Positions 33,621 to 42,497 of a DNA stretch of 64,000 bases are shown here, piece by piece. The DNA is from Acidimicrobiia bacterium (GTDB lineage Bacteria > Actinomycetota > Acidimicrobiia > Acidimicrobiales > Bin134), in NCBI GenBank assembly GCA_022822905.1, contig JAJDYE010000017.1, positions 124,001-188,000 of the forward strand. The letters are read 5' to 3'. The position numbers and the translations under genes are program-made. How positions within the stretch are numbered: position 1 is the stretch's first letter; each line of letters starts with the position of its first letter. Under the pieces are notes generated by a model. The model searched no databases. It was not told the origin of the DNA and worked only from the letters and a program-made list of their open reading frames with translations.

Positions 33621-34099
33621 TTCACGATCTGAAGCCGGCCCCGGGATCCCGCAAGCGGCCGCAGCGCAAAGCGCGGGGCATCGCCGGAAAGGGAGGCAAA
33701 ACCGCAGGCCGGGGAACCAAGGGGCAGCGGGCCCGGAGCAAGATCCCCGTCGGATTCGAGGGCGGCCAGATGCCCCTGGCCCGCCGGGTGCCCAAGCTGC
33801 GGGGATTCAAGAACCCGTTCCGAGTGGAGTATCAGGCCATCAACCTCGACGTGATCGAGGCCACGGAACTGGACGAGATAACCCCGGAAGTGCTGCATGA
33901 GCACGGACTCTTGCACAAGGGTGCTCTGGCCAAAGTTCTGGGCCGCGGCGAGCTGACCCGAGCCGTCACCGTGAAGGCCCACGGCTTCTCCGAGTCGGCG
34001 AAAGCAGCCATCGTTGCCGCAGGCGGTAGCGTGGAGGTGTTGCCCAAGCCCTTCACCGGGCGGCCGCCGGCCAAGGGCAATGCCCTTACCAACCGATAG
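33614..34099 (+). CDS. rplO: 50S ribosomal protein L15
   Basis: A 161-residue L15 (MKVHDLKPAPGSRKRPQRKARG, GKGGKTAGRGTKGQRARS, GFEGGQMPLARRVPKLRGF, and the C-terminal GELTRAVTVKAHGFSESAKAAI). ATG overlaps the stop of the upstream micro-ORF. GGGAGGA 12 bases upstream is the duplicated ribosome-binding site. Confidence 0.97.
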   Translation: MKVHDLKPAPGSRKRPQRKARGIAGKGGKTAGRGTKGQRARSKIPVGFEGGQMPLARRVPKLRGFKNPFRVEYQAINLDVIEATELDEITPEVLHEHGLLHKGALAKVLGRGELTRAVTVKAHGFSESAKAAIVAAGGSVEVLPKPFTGRPPAKGNALTNR

Positions 34100-34135
34100 C
34101 CGAAGCCCAGCAGGGTCGAAGGAGTAGGAGTCGTC

Positions 34136-35485
34136 GTGCTCACCAGGGTGACCAATATGTTCCGGGTCGCCGACCTGCGGAACAAGATCCTGTTCACCCT
34201 GTCAATGCTGGTGATATTCCGCCTCGGGGTGGCCATCCCCTCCCCCGGCGTCGACCTCGACGCCGTGGACCAGCTTCGCAATCAGGCCGATGCCGGTGGT
34301 GTCACCGGACTTTTGAACTTCTTTTCCGGCGGCGCCTTGTCGCAGTTCGCCATCTTCGCCCTCGGCATCTTCCCCTACATCACCGCGTCCATCATCATGC
34401 AGGTGCTGGGCGTGGTGATTCCCCGCATCGAGCAGTGGCAGAACCAGGGGGCGGTGGGCCAGCGCAAGATCACCCAGTGGACCCGGTATTTGACCATCGC
34501 CATCGCCATCATCCAGGCCACCTCGTTCTCCTTCCTGTTCCACAACGGCGGAGGCGGGCTCAGCCTCACCGGCGGCAATGCCAACCAGGCCATCGATCTG
34601 CTGCCCAACTTCACCGCCCCCCGGGTGTTCCTGGTGGTTCTCACCCTCACCGCCGGCACCGCGCTGTTGATGTGGATGGGGGAGCTCATCACCCAAAAGG
34701 GCATCGGCAACGGAATGTCGCTGATCATCTTCGCCTCGGTGGTCTCCACCATTCCCAACCAGTTCTCCCTGGTGAAGGCGTCGGAAGGCTGGGGCGCGGT
34801 CTTCGTTATCGCCCTCATGTACCTGGCCTTGCTAGTGGCCATCGTGTTCGTGGAAAACGGCCAACGGCAGATCCCGGTGCAGTTCGCCAAGCGGGTGGTG
34901 GGCCGTCGCATGGCCGGCGGCCAAAGCACCTACATCCCGCTGAAGGTGAACCAGTCGGGCGTGATCCCGATCATCTTTGCCAGCTCGGTTCTGTATCTGC
35001 CAATCCTGCTGTCGGCAGTGCTGCCGTCTGACTCCAACCCCGACCACAACACCTGGGGGGAGAGCGTCCAGAGCTGGGTAAACACCCACTTGGGCGATCC
35101 CGCCGACACGGTGTACTTGATCGTCTTCGCCCTGATGATCGTGGGATTCGCGTACTTCTACACTGCCATCACCTTCGATCCGGTCAAGCAGGCCGATCAG
35201 ATCCGCAAGCAGGGCGGGTTCATCCCCGGCATCCGACCTGGCCGCCAAACCGAGCGCTATCTGGGCCGCATCCTGTCTCGCATCACACTGCCCGGAGCGC
35301 TGTTCATCGCCGCGGTGGCCGTCATCCCCGCCATCGCCCTCTCCCAGTACATCCCCAGCCAGAGCGCAACCGCCTACAGCTTCAGCGGCATTTCGGTGCT
35401 CATTGCGGTGGGTGTGGCCCTCGAGACCATGAAGCAGATCGACAGCCAGCTCATGATGAGAAATTACGAGGGCTTCTTGAAGTAA
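34136..35485 (+). CDS. secY: Preprotein translocase subunit SecY
   Basis: A 449-residue, ten-helix channel subunit. Seen: NKILFTLSMLVIFRLG (TM1), plug region, IFALGIFPYITASIIMQVL, TLTAGTALLMWMGELITQKGIGNG, and C-terminal QGGFIPGIRPGRQTERYL with the cytoplasmic loop that binds ribosomes and SecA. GTG start after GAAGGAGTAGGAG. Shares a base with adk (TAATG). Confidence 0.97.
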   Translation: MLTRVTNMFRVADLRNKILFTLSMLVIFRLGVAIPSPGVDLDAVDQLRNQADAGGVTGLLNFFSGGALSQFAIFALGIFPYITASIIMQVLGVVIPRIEQWQNQGAVGQRKITQWTRYLTIAIAIIQATSFSFLFHNGGGGLSLTGGNANQAIDLLPNFTAPRVFLVVLTLTAGTALLMWMGELITQKGIGNGMSLIIFASVVSTIPNQFSLVKASEGWGAVFVIALMYLALLVAIVFVENGQRQIPVQFAKRVVGRRMAGGQSTYIPLKVNQSGVIPIIFASSVLYLPILLSAVLPSDSNPDHNTWGESVQSWVNTHLGDPADTVYLIVFALMIVGFAYFYTAITFDPVKQADQIRKQGGFIPGIRPGRQTERYLGRILSRITLPGALFIAAVAVIPAIALSQYIPSQSATAYSFSGISVLIAVGVALETMKQIDSQLMMRNYEGFLK

Positions 35486-36042
35486 TGCCGTTGGTGCTGG
35501 TCATCTTGGGCCGCCAGGGATCGGGCAAGGGAACCCAGGCTGCGCTCCTAGCTGAACGCTATGGGGTGATCCACGTCTCCACTGGCGACATGCTGCGGGC
35601 CGCGGTAGCCGCGGGCACCGAGTTGGGGCTGCGGGCCAAGGCGGTGATGGACGCCGGCGACCTTGTGGGCGACGACATCATGATCGGGATCGTGGATGAG
35701 CGGCTGTCGAGCGACGACATTCAAGCCCACGGTGTACTGCTGGACGGCTTCCCCCGCACCACCGCTCAGGCCGACGCTCTGGCCGAGATCTTGGGGGGCA
35801 GCGGCCCCGATTTAGCCATCAACCTCGACGTTCCCATTGACGAGGTCACCCAGCGAATGCTGGCCCGGGGCCGAGGCGACGACACCACCGAGGCCATCGA
35901 CCGCCGCCTCGCCCTCTATGAGGCCGAGACTGCTCCCCTGCTGGAATGGTTTGAGGGACGGGAATGCCTCGCGGTCGTCGACGGGCTGGGCACTGAAGAC
36001 GAAGTGTTCGCCCGCCTCACCGAGGTGATCGGCGGACTCTAG
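35485..36042 (+). CDS. adk: Adenylate kinase (short-LID form)
   Basis: A 185-residue Adk. P-loop GRQGSGKGT (Arg-Gln replaces the usual Pro-Pro/Pro-Gly), STGDMLRAA, LLDGFPRTTAQAD and RGRGDDTTEAIDRRLALYE. It has the short LID without zinc cysteines usual for actinobacteria. Interconverts ATP, ADP and AMP. Overlaps secY by one base. Confidence 0.97.
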   Translation: MPLVLVILGRQGSGKGTQAALLAERYGVIHVSTGDMLRAAVAAGTELGLRAKAVMDAGDLVGDDIMIGIVDERLSSDDIQAHGVLLDGFPRTTAQADALAEILGGSGPDLAINLDVPIDEVTQRMLARGRGDDTTEAIDRRLALYEAETAPLLEWFEGRECLAVVDGLGTEDEVFARLTEVIGGL

Positions 36043-36046
36043 CGGT

Positions 36047-36075
36047 TTGTTCGTGTCGAAATGGCCAGATAGCAT
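36047..36075 (+). promoter_or_regulatory. Candidate promoter of the infA-rpmJ-rpsM-rpsK-rpsD-rpoA operon
   Basis: TTGTTC (36047-36052), 17-base spacer, TAGCAT (36070-36075), leaving a leader of about 70 bases before the infA TTG. Confidence 0.4.
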
Positions 36076-36154
36076 AGCTGTTCGGCTCACGTAGTGGGCC
36101 GCTATTCGCGCGGTTCGCCGCACCAGCTTGCCAAGACGTCAGGAGAGGTCGCCC

Positions 36155-36379
36155 TTGGCGAAAAACAAGGAAGACGCCATCATCATGGAAGGGACAGTTA
36201 CCGAGTCTCTTCCCAATGCCATGTTCCGAGTCGAACTCGAAAACGGGCACAAGGTGCTGACCCACATCTCCGGCAAGATGCGGATGCACTACATCAGAAT
36301 CCTCCCCGGCGACCGGGTCCAAGTGGAGTTGACTCCCTACGACCTCCAGCGGGGTCGAATCACCTACCGATACAAATGA
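36155..36379 (+). CDS. infA: Translation initiation factor IF-1
   Basis: A 74-residue OB-fold protein ([39 protein letters not shown] in family order, [25 protein letters not shown]). Start taken as TTG at 36155 because it gives the family N-terminus AKNKEDAI and lies 7 bases after AGGAGAGG. A TTG start on IF-1 is noteworthy since IF-1/IF-3 participate in start-codon selection. Confidence 0.96.
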   Translation: MAKNKEDAIIMEGTVTESLPNAMFRVELENGHKVLTHISGKMRMHYIRILPGDRVQVELTPYDLQRGRITYRYK

Positions 36380-36392
36380 CCGAAAGGACACC

Positions 36393-36506
36393 GTGAAAGT
36401 CCGCCCCAGCGTCAAGAAAATCTGTGACAAGTGCAGAGTCATACGCCGACATGGGCGCGTGCGGGTGATCTGCTCCAACCCCCGTCACAAGCAGAGGCAG
36501 GGCTGA
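36393..36506 (+). CDS. rpmJ: 50S ribosomal protein L36
   Basis: A 37-residue L36 starting at [23 protein letters not shown] then [13 protein letters not shown]. The zinc-binding CxxC, the third Cys (ICS) and the His (PRH) are all present. GAAAGGACACC upstream. Three bases before rpsM. Confidence 0.96.
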   Translation: MKVRPSVKKICDKCRVIRRHGRVRVICSNPRHKQRQG

Positions 36507-36509
36507 GCG

Positions 36510-36890
36510 ATGGCCCGTATCGCCGGCGTCGACATCCCCCGGGAGAAGCGCACCGTGGTCTCCCTCACCTACATCTACGGCATTGGGCCGACCCTGGCTC
36601 GCCAGGTATGCGTGGAGGCCGGGGTTGATGAGAGCACCCGACTGCGCGACCTCACCGATGAAGAGGTGGCCAAGCTGCGCAACTACATTGAGGGCAATCT
36701 GCGAGTGGAAGGCGATCTCCGCCGAGAGACCAGCCAGGATGTCAAGCGCAAGATGGAGATCGGCTGCTACCAAGGGCTGCGCCACCGCCGGGGACTTCCC
36801 GTGCGCGGCCAGCGCACCCACACCAACGCTCGCACCCGCAAGGGCCCGAAGAAGACCGTTGCCGGCAAGAAGAAGGTGATGAAGAAGTGA
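36510..36890 (+). CDS. rpsM: 30S ribosomal protein S13
   Basis: A 126-residue S13 ([73 protein letters not shown] split). The 3' codons KVMKK and stop lie in the first unit of a duplicated junction. Confidence 0.98.
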   Translation: MARIAGVDIPREKRTVVSLTYIYGIGPTLARQVCVEAGVDESTRLRDLTDEEVAKLRNYIEGNLRVEGDLRRETSQDVKRKMEIGCYQGLRHRRGLPVRGQRTHTNARTRKGPKKTVAGKKKVMKK

Positions 36891-36955
36891 AGCACCAAAG
36901 GCGACCGTTTCAATTGGCAGCGCGGCATCTTGATGAAGAAGTGAAGCAGGAAAGG
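36877..36955 (+). repeat. Duplicated rpsM 3' end before rpsK
   Basis: 25 bases at 36877-36901 recur at 36931-36955 with two differences. The second copy again reads ATGAAGAAGTGA (a three-codon frame) and turns ACCAAAGG into AGGAAAGG, a better ribosome-binding site for rpsK. Confidence 0.9.
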
Positions 36956-36966
36956 AATTGCCGCTA

Positions 36967-37365
36967 ATGGCCAAGCCATCAGCCGGAGGGCGTCGGCCCC
37001 GCCGCCGGGAGCGCAAGAACATCTCCTACGGGGTGGCTCACATCAAGAGCTCCTTCAACAACACCATCGTGACCATCGCCGACCAACAGGGAAACGTCAT
37101 CTCATGGGCCTCGGCCGGCAACGTCGGATTCAAGGGATCCCGCAAGTCCACGCCGTTCGCCGCGCAGATGGCTGCCGAGCAAGCGGGCCGCAAGGCCATG
37201 GAGCACGGTATTCGCAAGGTAGACGTGCATGTCCGCGGCCCGGGTTCGGGTCGTGAGACCGCCATCCGCTCGCTCCAGGGGGTGGGCATCGAGATCACCG
37301 GCATCAAAGACGTCACCCCCATTCCCCATAACGGCTGCCGCCCGGCAAAGCGGCGGAGGGTTTGA
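36967..37365 (+). CDS. rpsK: 30S ribosomal protein S11
   Basis: A 132-residue S11 ([46 protein letters not shown] in family order, [37 protein letters not shown]). ATG at 36967 after AGGAAAGG. Standard length. Confidence 0.98.
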   Translation: MAKPSAGGRRPRRRERKNISYGVAHIKSSFNNTIVTIADQQGNVISWASAGNVGFKGSRKSTPFAAQMAAEQAGRKAMEHGIRKVDVHVRGPGSGRETAIRSLQGVGIEITGIKDVTPIPHNGCRPAKRRRV

Positions 37366-37366
37366 C

Positions 37367-37984
37367 ATGTCTCGCTATACCGGTCCGCGATCTCGAGTAT
37401 CACGTCGCCTTGGGGTGAACGTTTGGGGCACCAAGGGTGAGACCATCGCCTTGGAGCGCCGTCCCTATCCCCCGGGCGAACACGGAAGATCCCGCCGTAG
37501 GGGCAACGTGTCGGAGTATCTGCTCCAGCTCCAAGAGAAGCAGAAGGCTCGCTACACCTACGGGCTGAACGAGCGCCAGTTCCGCAACATCTTCAAGGAG
37601 GCGGCCCGCCACAAGGGCGTCACCGGCGAGAACATGCTGCGGTTTCTGGAGCTGCGCCTAGACAACGTGGTGTATCGCCTCGGCTGGGGCGCCACCCGAC
37701 CCCAGGCCCGCCAACTCGTCTCCCACGGCCACATCAACGTGAACGGTCGCCGGGTCAACATTCCCAGCTACCGGCTCCGCAAGGACGATGTGCTGTCGCT
37801 GCGGGACAAGGCCCGCGAAATGGTCGTGGTGGGGTGGAATCTCGACGTGCTCGACCGCACCCCGCCAGCCTGGCTGAGCCGGAGCGACGACGGCTTCGAG
37901 GCCACCGTGCGAGACGCCCCCCTGCGCGAGCAGATCGATGTGCCGGTTCGGGAGCAGCTCATCGTCGAGCTCTACAGCAAGTAG
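37367..37984 (+). CDS. rpsD: 30S ribosomal protein S4
   Basis: A 205-residue S4 without N-terminal zinc cysteines (RYTGPRSRVSRRLGVNVWG, RRPYPPGEHG, LQEKQKARYTYGLNERQF) and with the S4 RNA-binding domain (LELRLDNVVYRLGWGATRPQARQLVSHGHINVNG split). First assembly protein of the 5' domain and common repressor of the alpha operon. One base after the rpsK stop. Confidence 0.98.
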   Translation: MSRYTGPRSRVSRRLGVNVWGTKGETIALERRPYPPGEHGRSRRRGNVSEYLLQLQEKQKARYTYGLNERQFRNIFKEAARHKGVTGENMLRFLELRLDNVVYRLGWGATRPQARQLVSHGHINVNGRRVNIPSYRLRKDDVLSLRDKAREMVVVGWNLDVLDRTPPAWLSRSDDGFEATVRDAPLREQIDVPVREQLIVELYSK

Positions 37985-38061
37985 ACCGCCGTCAAGCAAC
38001 ACGATCTGAAGACAAAGTTGACCATCACCATTTCAAACTCAAGAACTGAGGGAGCCGGATC

Positions 38062-39003
38062 ATGCTGGTAATGCAACGACCCACCGTCGAGTCGGTTACC
38101 GAGCTCGAAGACAACCGCCAGAAGTTCGCCGTTGGCCCCCTGGAGCCTGGCTTCGGACACACCCTCGGAAACTCTCTGCGCCGAGCCCTGCTGTCTTCAA
38201 TTCCAGGTGCTGCGGTGATTCGAGTTCGCTTCGACGACGCGCTTCACGAATTCGACACGATCACCGGCGTGGCCGAGGACGTGACCGACATCATCTTGAA
38301 CTTGAAGGATCTCGTCTTGCGATGCCACAGCGAGGACGCGGTTGAGCTTCGCATCGACCAGCGAGGGCCCGGCGAGGTCACCGGCGCGAGCCTGTCGGTC
38401 AACCCCGACGTGGAGGTGCTCAATCCCGATTTGGTCATCGCCCGGCTGAACGACAAGGCGCGCTTGGCCATGGATATCACGGTTTCCAAGGGTCGGGGCT
38501 ACGTGTCAGCGGAGACCAACAAAGTGGACTCCACCATCGGCGTAATCCCCATTGACTCCATCTTCTCTCCCGTGCGTCGAGTTGCCTACAACGTCGAGCC
38601 CACCCGGGTGGAGCAGTCCACTGAGTTCGACCGCCTGGTGCTGGATATCGAGACCGACAGCTCCATCACCCCCCAGGAAGCGCTGGCCTCCGCCGGTGCC
38701 ACGCTGCGGACCCTCGTGCAGTTGGTGGAAGAGATGAGCGACGAGCCCCAGGGTCTGAGCATGGCCGAGGCGGGAAGCGCCCCGGCCGGTGCTCCTGATT
38801 TGGATCTGCCCATCGAGGACCTGGAGCTCTCCGAGCGGCCCCGCAACTGCCTCAAGCGAGCGCAGATCAACATGATCGGCGAGTTGCTGGCCCGCACCGA
38901 GGACGAGTTGCTGGCCATCACCAACTTTGGCCAGAAGTCGCTGGACGAGGTCAACGAGAAGCTCGACGAGCGAGGCCTTGCCCTGGCCGGACCCCGCTCG
39001 TAG
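38062..39003 (+). CDS. rpoA: DNA-directed RNA polymerase subunit alpha
   Basis: A 313-residue alpha subunit. N-terminal dimerisation domain ([31 protein letters not shown] split; [22 protein letters not shown] split) and C-terminal DNA/activator-binding domain ([44 protein letters not shown]). GAGGGAGCC precedes the ATG; ATG at 38071 is an alternative. Confidence 0.98.
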   Translation: MLVMQRPTVESVTELEDNRQKFAVGPLEPGFGHTLGNSLRRALLSSIPGAAVIRVRFDDALHEFDTITGVAEDVTDIILNLKDLVLRCHSEDAVELRIDQRGPGEVTGASLSVNPDVEVLNPDLVIARLNDKARLAMDITVSKGRGYVSAETNKVDSTIGVIPIDSIFSPVRRVAYNVEPTRVEQSTEFDRLVLDIETDSSITPQEALASAGATLRTLVQLVEEMSDEPQGLSMAEAGSAPAGAPDLDLPIEDLELSERPRNCLKRAQINMIGELLARTEDELLAITNFGQKSLDEVNEKLDERGLALAGPRS

Positions 39004-39017
39004 AAGCAGGAAGCGCC

Positions 39018-39371
39018 ATGCCCGGACGACCACGCAAAGGACGCCGCTTCGGCGGAAGCTCGCAACATCAAAAGCTGATGATGGCCAACCTCGTCGCGTC
39101 CCTGATCGCCGCTGAGGGCATCACCACCACCGAAGCCAAGGCCAAGGCCATGCGCCCGGTGGCCGAAAAACTGATCACCAAGGCCAAAAAGGGCGGTCGG
39201 CACAACCACCGTCAGATCTTGGCTCAGTTGGGCGACGCTGAGATCACCGACAAGCTGATGGTGGACATCGGCCCTCGCTACGCCAATCGGCCCGGTGGCT
39301 ACACCCGCATCTTGAAGCTGGGGCCCCGCCACGGCGACAACGCCCCCATGGCCCGCATCGAGCTGGTCTAA
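39018..39371 (+). CDS. rplQ: 50S ribosomal protein L17
   Basis: A 117-residue L17 ([83 protein letters not shown] split). Closes the alpha operon. A 7-bp hairpin (39401-39420, GACGAGG/CCTCGTC) without U-run lies between it and truA. Confidence 0.98.
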   Translation: MPGRPRKGRRFGGSSQHQKLMMANLVASLIAAEGITTTEAKAKAMRPVAEKLITKAKKGGRHNHRQILAQLGDAEITDKLMVDIGPRYANRPGGYTRILKLGPRHGDNAPMARIELV

Positions 39372-39447
39372 CCGCGCCAAGCGGCCGTGCGGGTTCGAGC
39401 GACGAGGGTGAAGCCTCGTCCAACTCCACGGGAGTAGGCGGACAACC

Positions 39448-40197
39448 ATGCGAGTCCGAGCAACGGTCGCCTACAACGGCAGGTCATTCCACGGATTCGC
39501 GGTCAACGAAGGGGTCCGCACGATAGGCGGCGACCTCACCGAAGCCCTCACCCGGTGCTTGCGCCAATCAGTTGATCTGACGTGCGCGGGCCGAACCGAC
39601 ACCGGAGTCCATGCGTGGGAACAGGTGGTGAGCTTCGAAGCCCCCGACGATGCCGACCTTCTTCTCGTCCGCACTGCGGTGAACCGCATGCTGGGCCCTA
39701 CCATCGTGGTCCGCGCTCTAGAAGCCGCTCCCGATAGCTTCGATGCGCGATTCGATGCCACCAGCCGTACCTACCGCTACTCAATTCTGAATCGGGAAGT
39801 GCCTGATCCGTTCATGGCTGACACTGCCTGGCACATTTCCCACCCGCTGGACGCAGGCAAAATGAACGCAGCTGCCGCTGCCATCGTGGGAGAACACGAC
39901 TTCACCTCGTTTTGCCGCCGACAGCACACCGCCGACGGCACGGAGAAGTCCCGGGTGCGTGTGGTGTATCGGGCGGGTTGGCAACGAGCCGATCAAGACC
40001 TGTTGCGCTTCGAGATCGAGGCCTCCTCCTTCTGCCACCAGATGGTCCGCTCCATTACCGGGACCTTGGTGGACATCGGCGCGGGCCGCCGCTCTCCCGA
40101 GGCCATGGCCGCCATCTTGGCGGCGAAAGACCGCTCCGGCGTTCCCAATTTGGCCCCACCTCATGGCCTTTGCCTCTGGTCGGTTTCCTACTCGTGA
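39448..40197 (+). CDS. truA: tRNA pseudouridine(38-40) synthase
   Basis: A 249-residue TruA. Starts with [16 protein letters not shown]; the catalytic Asp is in [16 protein letters not shown]; also [14 protein letters not shown] and [21 protein letters not shown]. Modifies U38-U40 in the anticodon arm. Located after rplQ as in many actinobacteria and firmicutes. Confidence 0.95.
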   Translation: MRVRATVAYNGRSFHGFAVNEGVRTIGGDLTEALTRCLRQSVDLTCAGRTDTGVHAWEQVVSFEAPDDADLLLVRTAVNRMLGPTIVVRALEAAPDSFDARFDATSRTYRYSILNREVPDPFMADTAWHISHPLDAGKMNAAAAAIVGEHDFTSFCRRQHTADGTEKSRVRVVYRAGWQRADQDLLRFEIEASSFCHQMVRSITGTLVDIGAGRRSPEAMAAILAAKDRSGVPNLAPPHGLCLWSVSYS

Positions 40198-40226
40198 ACC
40201 CTCTGGCCAGACACTCGTTGGGGCAG

Positions 40227-40256
40227 TTGTCACTTCGCTGGTTCGGGCCGTATCAT
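40227..40256 (+). promoter_or_regulatory. Candidate promoter of rplM-rpsI
   Basis: TTGTCA (40227-40232), 18-base spacer, TATCAT (40251-40256) followed by T. Third example of the TATCATT box before a ribosomal/rpo operon. Confidence 0.55.
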
Positions 40257-40289
40257 TGCTTTTCCGGTATCGCGTCTGAAGGAAAGCCG

Positions 40290-40748
40290 ATGCCCACTTA
40301 CTCTCCGAAAACCAAGGACATTGAGCGCGCGTGGCATGTTGTCGATGCCGAGGGCCTCATTCTCGGCCGCATGGCCACCGAAGTGGCCCGCGTGCTGAGG
40401 GGCAAGCACAAGCCAGAGTTCACGCCCCATCTCGATACCGGCGACCACGTGATCATCGTGAATGCCGACAAGGTGGTGCTCACCGGCAACAAGGCCGCCG
40501 ACAAGCAGGTGTACCGTCATTCCGGCTATCCCGGTGGTCTGCACCAAACCAGCTACGGGCACCTGCTGGAAACCCAACCCGCCGAGACCGTGCGCCGCAC
40601 GGTGAAGGGGATGCTCCCCAAGAACCGCTTGGGCCGCCAAATGCTCCGCAAGCTCAAGGTGTACGCCGGTCCGGCCCATCCCCATGAAGCCCAGAAGCCC
40701 CTGCCCTTGGAGATCGCCGGGGCCCGATCCCACATCGGAGACTCTTGA
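40290..40748 (+). CDS. rplM: 50S ribosomal protein L13
   Basis: A 152-residue L13 ([44 protein letters not shown] in family order, [24 protein letters not shown]). AAGGAAAG precedes the ATG. One-base overlap (TGATG) with rpsI. Confidence 0.98.
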   Translation: MPTYSPKTKDIERAWHVVDAEGLILGRMATEVARVLRGKHKPEFTPHLDTGDHVIIVNADKVVLTGNKAADKQVYRHSGYPGGLHQTSYGHLLETQPAETVRRTVKGMLPKNRLGRQMLRKLKVYAGPAHPHEAQKPLPLEIAGARSHIGDS

Positions 40749-41140
40749 TGTCCGTTCCCTTGACCCAGGCCACCGGACGACGCAAGCGGGCTGTGGCCCG
40801 AGTCGGATTCCGCCACGGCACTGGCCAGGTGACCGTCAACGGCCGCCAAGCCGAAGACTACTTCCCCTCCCGAAGCCACCGGATGGCATTCATGGAGCCT
40901 CTCCGGCTCACCAACACCGCCGAGGTTTACGACATCGACGTGAACATGCACGGTGGCGGGGCCAACGGCCAGGCCGGGGCCTTGCGACTGGGTATCGCTC
41001 GGGGCTTGGTTGCACTCGACCCCGAGTTGCGGGAAACCCTCAAACAGGCGGGATTCCTGACCCGTGACGACCGCAAGAAGGAATCCAAGAAGTACGGCCT
41101 GAAGAAGGCCCGCAAGGCACCTCAGTACTCCAAGCGCTAG
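40748..41140 (+). CDS. rpsI: 30S ribosomal protein S9
   Basis: A 130-residue S9 (ATGRRKRAVARVGFRHGTGQVTVNGRQAEDYF split, GGGANGQAGALRLGIARGL, LKQAGFLTRDDRKKESKKYGLKKARKAPQYSKR split). The C-terminal KR tail contacts P-site tRNA. ATG at 40748; an extra TTG codon before it is also open. Confidence 0.98.
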   Translation: MSVPLTQATGRRKRAVARVGFRHGTGQVTVNGRQAEDYFPSRSHRMAFMEPLRLTNTAEVYDIDVNMHGGGANGQAGALRLGIARGLVALDPELRETLKQAGFLTRDDRKKESKKYGLKKARKAPQYSKR

Positions 41141-41171
41141 GCCGGATCCCCGCGGCCAGGGGCTGAGTTCA

Positions 41172-42497
41172 GTGCTGCGCTTTGGAACCGACGGGATTCG
41201 GGGTCGAGCCTACAAAGAGCTCCTTCCCGACGACGTCATCGCGCTGGCCCAAGCGGCTGCTGAAGTTCTCAACCCCTCAACTCCCGTAATCATCGGGCGC
41301 GACACTCGGGAATCCAGCCCCGATTTTGCCGCCGCCTTGGCCGCTGGCTTCAGCGCAGTCGGAGTTTCCACTATTGATATGGGGGTGGCCCCCACCCCGG
41401 CGGTGGCCTGGGCCGCAGCTCACGATCACACCCCAGGCGCAGTGGTCTCGGCATCTCACAACCCATGGTCAGACAACGGCGTCAAGCTATTCAGCCCCGG
41501 TGGCCGAAAGCTGGACGACAAAATCCAGGCCGCACTGGAGTCGGCTTTGGACGATGTCAACCGCAGCACGGTGTCCATTATTGGCGCTCCCCAGCGAACT
41601 TCGGATGGGTCGGGGCTGTTGCAGAAGTATCAGGACGCGGTAGCCAGCACCGCTCACCTCGACGGCCGCGACCTCCACGTTGTGGTGGACGCGGCCCACG
41701 GGTCAGCCACTGCCGTCCTTCCCGGCCCACTCCAAGCGCACAATGTGACCGTCACCGTGATCAATGCTGAGCCCGATGGCCGAAACATCAATCGCCACTG
41801 TGGCTCTACCCATCCGGAGGCAGTCGCCGAGGCCGTTCGCGAGCAGAATGCCGACTTGGGGCTCACTTTCGACGGTGATGCCGACCGAGTGCTGGCCGTG
41901 GACCACACCGGCGAACTCGTCGACGGCGATCAGATCATCGCCATCTGCGCGGCCGACCGCCATCAACGGGGTCAGCTCCCCGGCAACACCGTGGTGGTTA
42001 CGGTGATGACGAACTTGGGATTTCACCGAGCCATGGCCCAGCGGGGCATCCACGTGGTGACCACACCGGTGGGCGACCGGCACGTGTGGTCGGCGCTGCA
42101 AGACGGCGACTGGGGGCTGGGCGGCGAGCAGTCGGGCCATGTGATCCTCCCCACCCTGGCCACCACCGGCGACGGCCTGGTCACCGCCTTGCAGCTCCTC
42201 GAAGTTGTTGCCCGCCGAGAAATGCCCTTGCACGACCTAGCCGCCGAAGCCATGACCAAGATGCCCCAAGTGCTCCACAATGTACCCATCGACCCCGGAT
42301 CCATCGACTCCGACCGCATGTCGGCCGCCGTGGCTGATGCTGAGAAGATCCTTGGTTCCCGCGGCCGAGTCTTAGTTCGCCCCTCCGGAACCGAGCCCGT
42401 CATCCGAATCATGGTGGAAGCCGAGACCGTCGAAACCGCCGACTCCATCGCCCATGAACTGGTTGCCGCTAGCCAACACTGGACCACTTACCCCTGA
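41172..42497 (+). CDS. glmM: Phosphoglucosamine mutase
   Basis: A 441-residue alpha-D-phosphohexomutase. N-terminal FGTDGIRGRA, phosphoserine motif SASHNPWSDNG, metal-binding DGDADRVLAVD, sugar-binding GGEQSGHVI, and phosphate-binding RPSGTEPVIRIMVE. Converts glucosamine-6-P to glucosamine-1-P for UDP-GlcNAc. GTG start. It ends 10 bases inside the convergent unknown gene. glmS, the preceding pathway step, is the next gene on this strand. Confidence 0.96.
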   Translation: MLRFGTDGIRGRAYKELLPDDVIALAQAAAEVLNPSTPVIIGRDTRESSPDFAAALAAGFSAVGVSTIDMGVAPTPAVAWAAAHDHTPGAVVSASHNPWSDNGVKLFSPGGRKLDDKIQAALESALDDVNRSTVSIIGAPQRTSDGSGLLQKYQDAVASTAHLDGRDLHVVVDAAHGSATAVLPGPLQAHNVTVTVINAEPDGRNINRHCGSTHPEAVAEAVREQNADLGLTFDGDADRVLAVDHTGELVDGDQIIAICAADRHQRGQLPGNTVVVTVMTNLGFHRAMAQRGIHVVTTPVGDRHVWSALQDGDWGLGGEQSGHVILPTLATTGDGLVTALQLLEVVARREMPLHDLAAEAMTKMPQVLHNVPIDPGSIDSDRMSAAVADAEKILGSRGRVLVRPSGTEPVIRIMVEAETVETADSIAHELVAASQHWTTYP

